Shown piece by piece: positions 1 to 7,531 of a stretch of 64,000 bases of DNA; the first letter of the stretch is position 1; each line of letters opens with the position of its first letter. The DNA is from Psychroflexus aurantiacus (GTDB lineage: Bacteria; Bacteroidota; Bacteroidia; Flavobacteriales; Flavobacteriaceae): positions 62,001 to 126,000 of the forward strand of contig NZ_JAAIKD010000004.1 in the NCBI RefSeq assembly GCF_010820555.1. Reading direction: 5' to 3'. A program made the translations under genes and the position numbers. The notes beneath the pieces are model-generated. The model worked only from the letters and a program-made list of their open reading frames with translations, was not told the DNA's origin and searched no databases.

Positions 1-82
1 CATAACCACCACAGAAATCTATATGCATCTGGATAAGACACACCTCCGGTCGGTCTTGGAACAGTTCCATCCGCGAGCCTGA
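1..82 (+). CDS. xerD: Tyrosine recombinase XerD, C-terminal end (partial)
   Basis: Only the last 26 codons are inside the window (reading frame begins at base 2, TGA at 80-82). The translated tail runs TTTEIYMHLDKTHLR and ends in FHPRA. This is the family-typical C-terminus of XerC/XerD recombinases: the tyrosine of IYMH is the catalytic residue that attacks DNA, and the HLR..L..FHPR tail is the helix that docks on the partner protomer. XerD acts with XerC at dif to resolve chromosome dimers. The gene converges on the next gene with no spacer, so both stop codons abut. XerD rather than another integrase is inferred from the tail and the housekeeping context. Confidence 0.8.
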   Translation, partial: ITTTEIYMHLDKTHLRSVLEQFHPRA

Positions 83-688
83 TTAGGTCTCCATTTGAGT
101 TAAAAGTTTATAATTTTTGTAAAGCCTTTTGGTTAAGATACCGTAGAGGAGTCTGTAAAAAAGAATTAATAAACCTAGGATGATCAGGAGAATAAACACC
201 ATAATGCCTGCAACTATCCAGAATTCCAGAGTGTTAAAGGTGGTCTCCAACAAAACGGCCCTTGCACCGCTGATGACAAAGATAATGATGAAGAGCACTA
301 TATTATAGCGTACATAATATTTTACAGCCTGTCTTGTTTTGATGATTTGTCGCATCAGTTTTTTAGCAGAATCGGTCACTTTGATACGCAGGTAATTTTT
401 GCAAAATAAATAAATAAACCCAAAGAGAACGACATAATTCACTACCGTGGTCACTTTTAGAAACCATAAAAAGGCTTGACTTTCGATGGTTTCCAAATAA
501 TCTTCTGAAGAAACCATCATATCCAGGCCTATCCAGAATACAAATTCCAAAATGCTTATGATAAAGATCCACTTCACGCTGGAAGATGACTTTTTATGCA
601 GCATAGGCATGAGTTCTTCTTGCGTATATTTCGGCAATTCGTCATTTCGTTTTTGCCAGTCTTTTTTAATAAGGTCTAACTCATCCAT
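83..688 (-). CDS. Four-TM membrane protein, putative partner of the ECF sigma factor
   Basis: A 201-residue protein with a charged N-terminal 35 residues (MDELDLIKKDW...) and four predicted transmembrane segments at roughly 38-58, 75-100, 127-148 and 155-185. I do not recognise an enzymatic domain. It starts 2 nt after the ECF sigma gene ends, so the pair is very likely co-transcribed. An anti-sigma or sensor role is inferred only from this position; it lacks a recognisable zinc-binding anti-sigma motif. Similar small membrane proteins beside sigma-70 genes in Flavobacteria are often left as hypothetical or mislabelled as carotene oxygenase. Confidence 0.7.
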   Translation of the reverse strand: MDELDLIKKDWQKRNDELPKYTQEELMPMLHKKSSSSVKWIFIISILEFVFWIGLDMMVSSEDYLETIESQAFLWFLKVTTVVNYVVLFGFIYLFCKNYLRIKVTDSAKKLMRQIIKTRQAVKYYVRYNIVLFIIIFVISGARAVLLETTFNTLEFWIVAGIMVFILLIILGLLILFYRLLYGILTKRLYKNYKLLTQMET

Positions 689-690
689 AA

Positions 691-1185
691 TTAAGGATTC
701 AAAATACGTTTCAGTTTAGTTTTCACTCTATTCATTTTCACTCTTGCATTGACTTCAGAAATCCCTAGCGTTTCTGAAATTTCTGTATAAGGCTTATCTT
801 CCAGATAAAGCAGTACTAAAGCTTTATCAATATCGTTTAGTTCTTTTATGGCCGAATACATTAATTTTAAATTATCATCCAAAGTGCTGTCATAGCCTTC
901 AGCAGACATCTTGAAATCGAAATTCTCCCAGGGCAGAGTCTGGACTCCTCTTTTTTTCTTCCGGTATAAAGTGATAGCGGTATTTAAGGCCACACGGTAC
1001 ATCCAGGTGCTAAATTTTGACTCTTCTCTAAATTTGGGATAAGCTTTCCATAACTGTATGGTTATTTCTTGAAAGAGGTCTTTGTGAGCATCAGCATCAT
1101 AGGTGTACATCCTGCAAATTTTATGCACGATGTTTTGATGTTCCTCAAGAAGGTTTATAAATTTCTTTTCTAATGTCGTGTTCAA
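691..1185 (-). CDS. RNA polymerase sigma factor, ECF (sigma-70) family
   Basis: 164 residues with a sigma region 2 (about residues 20-80; DLFQEITIQLWKAYPKF then FSTWMYRVALNTAI, the -10 recognition helix region) and a region 4 helix-turn-helix near the C-terminus (LYLEDKPYTEISETLGISE). The length is normal for an ECF factor, which directs RNA polymerase to a small regulon, usually under control of a membrane anti-sigma protein. The start is a TTG at 1183-1185; no ATG or GTG lies close upstream in frame. It heads a two-gene unit with the four-TM protein, and its upstream region is shared with the divergent ndh gene. Confidence 0.9.
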   Translation of the reverse strand: MNTTLEKKFINLLEEHQNIVHKICRMYTYDADAHKDLFQEITIQLWKAYPKFREESKFSTWMYRVALNTAITLYRKKKRGVQTLPWENFDFKMSAEGYDSTLDDNLKLMYSAIKELNDIDKALVLLYLEDKPYTEISETLGISEVNARVKMNRVKTKLKRILNP

Positions 1186-1190
1186 AATTT

Positions 1191-1243
1191 ATAGGGTCTG
1201 TTGGTAAGTCGTTAAAATTATTAAAAGTTACAGACTTGGCTGT
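1191..1243 (+). promoter_or_regulatory. Upstream element shared with the yihY-like gene
   Basis: The stretch beginning ATAGGGTCTGTTG at 1191 resembles the stretch beginning at 62283: 13 identical bases, then a similar AT-rich block with TATTAAA and a CAG(A/T)CTT motif. Both copies lie about 85-95 nt before a plus-strand start codon (1277 and 62376). The resemblance is seen directly; regulatory function is inferred. This copy also lies at the 5' end of the divergent sigma gene, so it could act on either strand. Confidence 0.35.
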
Positions 1244-1276
1244 AAATTAAATTAATTTAGACGGAAATTAATTTTT

Positions 1277-2572
1277 ATGAACATTCCAGTTACAGATTTA
1301 CCTCGAGTGGTTATCATTGGCGGAGGATTCGGAGGCGTAAGTTTGGTGAAACAGCTTGAAAAAAAACCTTTTCAAGTGGTGATGTTGGACAAGAGAAACT
1401 ATCATACTTTTCAACCCCTGCTATACCAGGTTTCTACCTCTGGGTTGGAGCCAGACTCCATAGCTTATCCACTTCGAAAAATTCTCAAGAAAAATAAGAA
1501 TGCATACTTCAGAATGGCTGATGTCGAACACATCGACGATACAAAGCAACTGGTCAAAACGAATATCGGGGAGATCACTTACGACTATTTAGTCATCGCC
1601 ACGGGCTCTAAAACCAATTTCTTCGGAAACAAAAGCGTTGAGGATAATGCGATCTGGATGAAAACCGTGCCCCAGGCTTTAAACTTAAGAAGTTTGATTC
1701 TGGAAAATTTAGAAGAGGCCACCATTACAGATGACCCTGAAAAAAGAAAGTCTCTTTTGAATTTTGTAATCGCTGGAGCTGGTCCGACTGGTGTAGAACT
1801 GAGTGGTGCTATAGCTGAACTGAGGAGAAATGTGGTTCCTAAGGATTACCAGGATATTGATCCAGAGGAAATACATATTCATTTAATTGAAGGTTTGGAT
1901 AAAGTTCTCCCGCCTATGAGCGATACTTCTTCTGCCAATGCTCAGAAATACCTGGAGGAACTCGGCGTGAAAATCCATCTCAACACCTTTGTAGATTCTT
2001 ATAAGGACCAAATTGTAAAAACCAGTGATGAAAACCTTACTTTCCATTGTGACACATTTATATGGAGTGCAGGCGTAACCGGTGCTGCGATAGACGGACT
2101 TAAGAATGGAGCTTTAATGGAAGAAGCAAATCGCTATAATGTTAACACCTTCAATCAAATAGAAGGTTACGAAAATGTGTTTGCTATTGGAGATATTGCT
2201 TTAATGGCCAGTGAGGATTATCCCAAAGGTCATCCTATGGTGGCTCAGCCTGCTATTCAGCAAGGCAAACATTTAGCTAAAAATCTAGGGAGAATTGTAA
2301 ATAAAGAAAACCTTATCCCTTTTGATTACTTTGACAAGGGAACTATGGCCACGGTGGGTAGAAATAAGGCTGTAGTAGATTTAAAGAACATCAAGTTTGG
2401 AGGAGCTTTTGCCTGGTTTATCTGGATGTTCATTCACCTGTTGTTTTTGGTGGGCTTTAGAAACAAGATTGTCACCTTTTTCAATTGGACCTATAGTTAT
2501 ATCAATTACGACAGAGCTGCCAGGCTTATTGTAAGGCCTTTTAAAGCGGAAAAACTCAAGTCGCCAGATTGA
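1277..2572 (+). CDS. ndh: Type II NADH dehydrogenase (NDH-2), FAD/NAD-dependent oxidoreductase
   Basis: 431 residues. The N-terminal dinucleotide fold VVIIGGGFGGVSL binds FAD, followed by NYHTFQPLLYQVSTSGLEP, a hallmark of NDH-2. A second Rossmann motif, GAGPTGVELSGA (about residues 167-178), binds NADH, and AIGDIA near residue 303 closes the FAD site. The C-terminal hydrophobic stretch FAWFIWMFIHLLFLVGF fits the amphipathic/membrane-docking tail. The enzyme passes electrons from NADH to quinone on the inner face of the membrane without pumping protons. It is transcribed alone, divergent from the sigma gene, and ends before a strong bidirectional terminator. Confidence 0.93.
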   Translation: MNIPVTDLPRVVIIGGGFGGVSLVKQLEKKPFQVVMLDKRNYHTFQPLLYQVSTSGLEPDSIAYPLRKILKKNKNAYFRMADVEHIDDTKQLVKTNIGEITYDYLVIATGSKTNFFGNKSVEDNAIWMKTVPQALNLRSLILENLEEATITDDPEKRKSLLNFVIAGAGPTGVELSGAIAELRRNVVPKDYQDIDPEEIHIHLIEGLDKVLPPMSDTSSANAQKYLEELGVKIHLNTFVDSYKDQIVKTSDENLTFHCDTFIWSAGVTGAAIDGLKNGALMEEANRYNVNTFNQIEGYENVFAIGDIALMASEDYPKGHPMVAQPAIQQGKHLAKNLGRIVNKENLIPFDYFDKGTMATVGRNKAVVDLKNIKFGGAFAWFIWMFIHLLFLVGFRNKIVTFFNWTYSYINYDRAARLIVRPFKAEKLKSPD

Positions 2573-2592
2573 AGATCGGATGCGACAACTAA

Positions 2593-2632
2593 AAAAAGCG
2601 GGTGATTCTATATTGAGAAATACCCGCTTTTT
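2593..2632. terminator. Bidirectional rho-independent terminator
   Basis: An 11-bp perfect stem, AAAAAGCGGGT (2593-2603) pairing with ACCCGCTTTTT (2622-2632), separated by an 18-nt loop. The A-run on one side and T-run on the other give a U-tract in either direction, fitting its place between two convergent genes, ndh and the TlpA-like gene. Confidence 0.85.
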
Positions 2633-2647
2633 ATTGTGTTTAAAAAC

Positions 2648-3751
2648 TTATTCTCCTAAAACTTCTGCTACTTTTTCTCGGAGATCGTCCCCTCTTAAAT
2701 CCTTTCCTATAATGATTCCGTTTTCATCGATCAGAAAAGCTGCAGGTATAGCTCTAATACCGTATTTAACGGCAATGGGATCCTGCCAGTACATCAGGTT
2801 TGAAATGTGATTCCAGTCGAGCTGGTCGTCTTCTATCGCTTTTACCCAGGCATCTTTATGGTTGGGTTTGTCCAGGGAAACACCTACAACGGTAAATCCT
2901 TTGTCTTTATAATCCTGGTAAATGCTTACGATATTTGGATTTTCCATTCTGCACGGTCTGCACCATGAAGCCCAAAAATCGATAAGAGTGACTTTTCCCA
3001 TAACATCTTCGAGGGCCAGTTCTTTACCTTCTGGTGTAGGACCGGCAAATTTAGGAGCTTCTGCACCTATGTCTGTTGCGCCAATTTTGGCGATGTTCTG
3101 GCCAAGCATTTTTCCAAGTGGTGTGTCCTTGACTTCCGCATCAAAATTATCATAGAGGGATTTCATTTGATTCAGAGGAATGATTTTAGAATTCATCACG
3201 TCAGACAGTGCCATCATGGCCACAATTGAGTGGGTATTGTCTTTAATAAATTCCAATCCGGTTTCCTGGGACACCTTTTCGAGATCTCTCAGGTCTAGCT
3301 GAAGGTCCAGTTGTGCCTCCTCGTCCCCGCGCTGTAGGGCTTGGTTATAATTTTCACTGAGTTCGGTTTCTCGTTTTGAGAACTCAGTGATCATGTCGAT
3401 ATAGTTTTTTAGCAATTCATTATGCTCTCCTGCTTCCACTTTAGAATTTCTAAGGTTTAAGCTAGAGGCTTCCACTTTAATTTGTTCAGCATCATTGATA
3501 AAAATGATATTGCCATTTAGGGCTTCAACCTGAATGAGGTTGATATCCTGATTCATAGGTTCTAAATTAAACTCGAAAGAATTATCCTGAACCTGGGTTG
3601 TATCTAATGGAATAGGCATGTTTTGAGGTCCTAGTTCCGTAAGATATACATTGGTTCCGTCTGGAACATTTTCAATAGTGGCCTGCAGTTTTGGTTCAGT
3701 GTTGCAACTTAACAGGGCAAGTACCAGAGATAGACTAAATAAGGTTTTCAT
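2648..3751 (-). CDS. TlpA-like thioredoxin-fold lipoprotein with DUF4369 domain
   Basis: 367 residues. A lipoprotein signal (LVLALLSC, lipidated Cys about 16) exports it to the periplasmic side of a membrane. Residues about 20-115 look like the DUF4369 beta domain common in Bacteroidota. A helical linker follows, then a TlpA/AhpC-type thioredoxin fold from about 230 with the redox motif ASWCRPC (Cys264 and Cys267) and the cis-proline region AIPAAFLI. It probably reduces disulfides in periplasmic proteins, for example during cytochrome maturation, but the partner is unknown. Single-gene unit ending at the shared terminator; a TATTTTTG -7 box lies about 20 nt upstream. Confidence 0.9.
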   Translation of the reverse strand: MKTLFSLSLVLALLSCNTEPKLQATIENVPDGTNVYLTELGPQNMPIPLDTTQVQDNSFEFNLEPMNQDINLIQVEALNGNIIFINDAEQIKVEASSLNLRNSKVEAGEHNELLKNYIDMITEFSKRETELSENYNQALQRGDEEAQLDLQLDLRDLEKVSQETGLEFIKDNTHSIVAMMALSDVMNSKIIPLNQMKSLYDNFDAEVKDTPLGKMLGQNIAKIGATDIGAEAPKFAGPTPEGKELALEDVMGKVTLIDFWASWCRPCRMENPNIVSIYQDYKDKGFTVVGVSLDKPNHKDAWVKAIEDDQLDWNHISNLMYWQDPIAVKYGIRAIPAAFLIDENGIIIGKDLRGDDLREKVAEVLGE

Positions 3752-3771
3752 TCATTTAAAATTTAATTCTG

Positions 3772-3779
3772 CAAAAATA
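3772..3779 (-). promoter_or_regulatory. Putative -7 box of the TlpA-like gene
   Basis: Minus-strand TATTTTTG exactly matches the Bacteroidota -7 consensus TAnnTTTG and sits 20 nt before the ATG at 3751. A CTTTA-like element is present about 17 nt further upstream. Prediction only. Confidence 0.45.
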
Positions 3780-3899
3780 ACATACTCCAGTAGAGTAAAG
3801 CCTTAACTTCAGAAGAAATTAGCTTAATTTGGTAAAAGTATCTTAAGTTAAAAGTTTAAAAATGTTTTTATAAATACTATTGTAAACCTATAATCAATT

Positions 3900-6278
3900 A
3901 TGGAGCCTTACAAAGATATATATCCTTTTCAGATCAAACTGAGTTTTCAAAAAATTCGAGATAACTTTCAGAAGCGATTGTCAACTGAAAGCAATCCTAT
4001 TTCCAGAAATTACATCCAAGGTATTTTAGATTATTCCGAATCTTATCCTGAACTTTTCAATGGAATTGCGAATTATGAAAACCTGGAACCCTACGAAGAA
4101 CAGATCAAGATACTTCTGGACGATCTTTTTCCAGATATTTTAACCTATAACGAAATCAAGGTAGCGACAGTTCCTTTTCGAAATAAAATGTTTCGAAAAA
4201 CCAAACGCTTTGAATCTATTCTAAATTCGGTACCCGATAAGGACTTTGAATTTCTTCCGCGTAATTTCAACATAGAGAAAGACTATATTCTAGCCTGTAT
4301 CATCATCCTGAATACGTATTACAAGTATAATATTGATTTTTTCAGACCAGAGTATTACGATATTCCTGATGCTGATGGCAATCTTAGAAATTATAGATTG
4401 TTTGTTAATGCAGATTTTGTGGAGTTGTTTCCCACGGAACATGCTCCGGAAATAACCGATGCTGATGTGGACCAATTACTCAACAGACAAAATGATATTG
4501 ATTTTTGGAAAGAAAAATTTCCTCCTGATTCCTGGATATTCAAAGGATTTACCATTTTAAATCTCACAGATGTAACTATTGATAACAGTATTTCTGAACT
4601 AAAAACCCTTCTGCTCAACAGCAATATATTTTCAGACTCCAGGGCAATAGCGCTTAAGATGATGACTATCTTAAAATCGATTTTCAGTTTGCCCAAACTG
4701 GAATTTGGTTTTGCCCTTTTTAATGAGGAAACTGAAAAATTTCAACCCAGCCATTCCAATTATATCGATAGTTTTATTTTGAATTCCATATCCGACAATG
4801 GCTGTAAGGAAGCTTTTTGTCATGGCGCCTATACCGCCATTGTAAATCAGCATACATACTTCAGCATTACCGATGTAGATGCTTATGCTCAAAAAAATAA
4901 GTCCAATAAATTTGCAAATTACCTTCAGGCTAAAGGCATAAAGTCTGCTATTCTGGCTCCTGTAACCAAAAACGATAAACTTCTTGCTATCTTAGAACTG
5001 GTGAGTTACTCTAAAAATGATTTAAACAACATCAACGCTACCAAGTTAGATGATATCGTTCCATACATCGCAGAAACGGTTCAAAGTTATAAGCAGGAGA
5101 GACAAAATAGGATAAAAGCGATAATACAAAATGAATATACGTCCATTCATCCAAGTGTGGAGTGGAAATTTGAAGAAGAGGCAGTAAAGCTTTTTGCGGA
5201 GTCAGCCCCGGATAAGAATAATGAGTTAAAAGAAATCAGATTTCATGAGGTTCATCCTCTTTTTGGTCAGATTGATATAGCAGATTCTTCTACAGAACGA
5301 AATTCTGCAATTCAAAATGACCTGATCTATCAATTAAACCAGGTTTTGAATATCGTAAATTCAGCCCTGGAAATTCAAGCTTTGCCAGTATTTGAACAAC
5401 TGAGCTATAGACTTACAGATGCGCTTTCGCGTTTAACCGAAGGGATAACCGCTTCGACTGAAGAAAAAACGGACAAGTTACTGAAACAGGATGCTCAGCC
5501 GGTTTTAGAATACATTCTGAAGACTATTCCTTCATGCCATGCCATGGTTGAGCAATACATGGAAAAATCGAGTACCGGCGCTAAGGCATTTCACCAAAAC
5601 AGAGATGTGTTTGATGAAACCGTCTCGAGTATCAACTCCAGTCTGGCTAGCTTTATCGACTTAAAACAAGTCGAAGCTCAAAAGTTGTTTCCGCATTATT
5701 TTGATCGCTATAAAACCGATGGCGTTGAGCATAATATGTACATTGGTCAATCCATTGCAAAAGATCTTACGTTTAGCAAGGTCGTCCTGGAGAACTTAAG
5801 ATTATGGCAACTTTCGGTCATGTGTGAAATGGAAAATGAATTTTATAAGATTCAGGAAGCTAAACATATTAAACTGAGTTCTAGATCGCTTATTCTCGCC
5901 TTCAATAATACCTTGACCATACATTATAGGATGGATGAGAAACACTTTGATGTGGACGGGTCTTACAATGCGCGCTACGAAATCATTAAGAAAAGAATTG
6001 ACAAGGCTTTCATCAAAAATTCTGAAGAGCGAATTACGTCCAGAGGAAAACTGACGATCGTGTATTCGCAATTGGAAACTCAGGAGGAATACCTCAAATA
6101 CATCACCTATCTGCAAAGGAAAAAATATTTGAATGAAGAGGTTGAGCTAGTGGATGTAGAGGATTTACAGGGGGTTTCCGGCCTAAAGGCTATTCGTGTT
6201 GGAATTTTGTACCATAACGGAAATACCCCGGATACAGGAATCACTTATGAAAATTTGATTGAATCTTTAGAGGGATGA
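3900..6278 (+). CDS. GAF domain-containing protein, function unknown
   Basis: A soluble 792-residue protein without signal peptide or TM segments. The middle, about residues 235-400, has the pattern of a GAF small-molecule-binding domain (alternating hydrophobic strands, then ILAPVTKNDKLLAILELVSY as the closing strands). The flanking halves are helical and I cannot assign them to a named family; no kinase, cyclase or phosphodiesterase motif is visible. It is monocistronic and converges on the HD-DUF5706 gene with about 30 nt between stops. A signalling or regulatory role is inference from the GAF fold only. Similar long GAF proteins occur as conserved hypotheticals in Flavobacteria. Confidence 0.75.
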   Translation: MEPYKDIYPFQIKLSFQKIRDNFQKRLSTESNPISRNYIQGILDYSESYPELFNGIANYENLEPYEEQIKILLDDLFPDILTYNEIKVATVPFRNKMFRKTKRFESILNSVPDKDFEFLPRNFNIEKDYILACIIILNTYYKYNIDFFRPEYYDIPDADGNLRNYRLFVNADFVELFPTEHAPEITDADVDQLLNRQNDIDFWKEKFPPDSWIFKGFTILNLTDVTIDNSISELKTLLLNSNIFSDSRAIALKMMTILKSIFSLPKLEFGFALFNEETEKFQPSHSNYIDSFILNSISDNGCKEAFCHGAYTAIVNQHTYFSITDVDAYAQKNKSNKFANYLQAKGIKSAILAPVTKNDKLLAILELVSYSKNDLNNINATKLDDIVPYIAETVQSYKQERQNRIKAIIQNEYTSIHPSVEWKFEEEAVKLFAESAPDKNNELKEIRFHEVHPLFGQIDIADSSTERNSAIQNDLIYQLNQVLNIVNSALEIQALPVFEQLSYRLTDALSRLTEGITASTEEKTDKLLKQDAQPVLEYILKTIPSCHAMVEQYMEKSSTGAKAFHQNRDVFDETVSSINSSLASFIDLKQVEAQKLFPHYFDRYKTDGVEHNMYIGQSIAKDLTFSKVVLENLRLWQLSVMCEMENEFYKIQEAKHIKLSSRSLILAFNNTLTIHYRMDEKHFDVDGSYNARYEIIKKRIDKAFIKNSEERITSRGKLTIVYSQLETQEEYLKYITYLQRKKYLNEEVELVDVEDLQGVSGLKAIRVGILYHNGNTPDTGITYENLIESLEG

Positions 6279-6311
6279 TTTTTATTAAGCTTTAAACGTT
6301 CAAGGCCACTG

Positions 6312-7493
6312 TTAAATCAGGTAAAACGCTATAAAAAAGCTGATGACCGAAATAATGATGCCAGCCATAAAAATAGTATAGGTTAATCTTAAAAGACGGT
6401 ACTTGCGTTCCAGAACCTTACCCAGCATATAAAGGTCTTTGACAAGGGCCTCGTAAACGTAGTCTTTATCTTTCATGATCTCTTTTACTCCCCACAGATA
6501 ATTGTCGAAACTCATCTTATGAAAATTTCCAAAAAACAGGATATTGACATCTCTGTTTTCAACCTGGTCCTTGGTGAACTCACCGGAAGTTACATTGGGT
6601 CTGGTAGATAAAATAGAAAGGATGATAGCGGCAACACTGAAACAAATTAAAATCAAGGTAGGAATCATCAGGTGTTCATTGCTGGGATTGTCAAGCTTAG
6701 GGATGATATTGGCCAAGGCCAAAGAGATAATGATGGCATTTACAGATAATAGAATATTAGCTTTCGTGTCTGCGATATCACTAAGCTTGAGATGGTTTCT
6801 TAAGGTAACTCGAAAAAGGGTTTGAACGCTCCTTTCCGGATTATCGTTTTTGTACTGGGCTTTAAACTTGGCTTTTAATTTTTCTTTTTCTTTTTTCCTT
6901 TTCTTTTTTTCTTTGCTTTCAATTAATTCAACAAGATGTTCCTGTTTTTTCGGACTCCAATTTTTAATCGCGTAATCTGTATAATACCGATGCTGAAGAG
7001 AAAGCACTTTTATATTTATTTCTCTCCATTCCTCTGCAGAATATTCTTGCCCTTTTATATTTAACTCCTGCCTCAGCAATTCACTTACCTCCTTAAAATT
7101 TTCCTTTGCAAAATGAGAACAATCGGCATCCTTAAGGATCTTTTCAATTTCAGACGTTGGAGTAGCCTCCATTTGCGTTGAATTTATAGCATTTTCAACA
7201 GAGGAGATGATGTCTTCTGTGAGGTTTTGCTTGCTTAAAAATTCTCTGGCAATACGTTTGCTGTGTTCCTCGTGGTTGATTTCAGAAACAGTGTAGCCGG
7301 TATCATGTAGCCAGGCAGCTAGTAGCAAAAGGATTTTATCATCTTCATTCAGGTTTTCCTGTTCAGCTAAATACTGAGCGCTATCCACAACCCTTTTGGT
7401 ATGATTGAAATTATGGTACACATATTTAGCAGATAACCTATCTTTGAATAACTGCAAGACAAAAGATTCAGTTTTTGAAATAAGATCCGTCAT
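6312..7493 (-). CDS. HD-domain phosphohydrolase fused to Pycsar-effector-like (DUF5706) membrane domain
   Basis: 393 residues in three parts. Residues about 20-130 are an HD metal phosphohydrolase domain with all signature residues: His31 (HNFNH), His63-Asp64 (WLHDTGY) and Asp124 (KDADCSH). Residues about 190-215 are a very basic, lysine/glutamate-rich linker. From about 225 comes RNHLKLSDIADTKANILLSVNAI, the signature of DUF5706, the membrane domain of Pycsar effectors (PycTM), with three TM segments (about 240-262, 275-298 and 370-392). In characterised Pycsar systems a cyclic pyrimidine nucleotide made by PycC triggers the membrane effector. No cyclase gene is next to this one. The HD domain may hydrolyse or sense a nucleotide; that is inference. 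Confidence 0.85.
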   Translation of the reverse strand: MTDLISKTESFVLQLFKDRLSAKYVYHNFNHTKRVVDSAQYLAEQENLNEDDKILLLLAAWLHDTGYTVSEINHEEHSKRIAREFLSKQNLTEDIISSVENAINSTQMEATPTSEIEKILKDADCSHFAKENFKEVSELLRQELNIKGQEYSAEEWREINIKVLSLQHRYYTDYAIKNWSPKKQEHLVELIESKEKKKRKKEKEKLKAKFKAQYKNDNPERSVQTLFRVTLRNHLKLSDIADTKANILLSVNAIIISLALANIIPKLDNPSNEHLMIPTLILICFSVAAIILSILSTRPNVTSGEFTKDQVENRDVNILFFGNFHKMSFDNYLWGVKEIMKDKDYVYEALVKDLYMLGKVLERKYRLLRLTYTIFMAGIIISVISFFIAFYLI

Positions 7494-7531
7494 ATATATT
7501 CTAAATTTAGAAGTAAAATCATCTGTATTGA
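7494..7531. promoter_or_regulatory. Short divergent promoter region with palindrome
   Basis: Only 38 nt separate the start codons of the HD-DUF5706 gene and the phosphatase-barrel gene. At 7501-7510 lies the perfect palindrome CTAAATTTAG. Read on either strand it contains TAAATTTA, one base from the TAnnTTTG -7 consensus, so it could serve both directions. Prediction only. Confidence 0.35.

Noticed and set aside
6312-7493. A complete Pycsar antiphage operon
   Set aside because: Only an effector-like domain is present; no PycC-type cyclase motif was found in neighbouring genes, so only the domain fusion is claimed.
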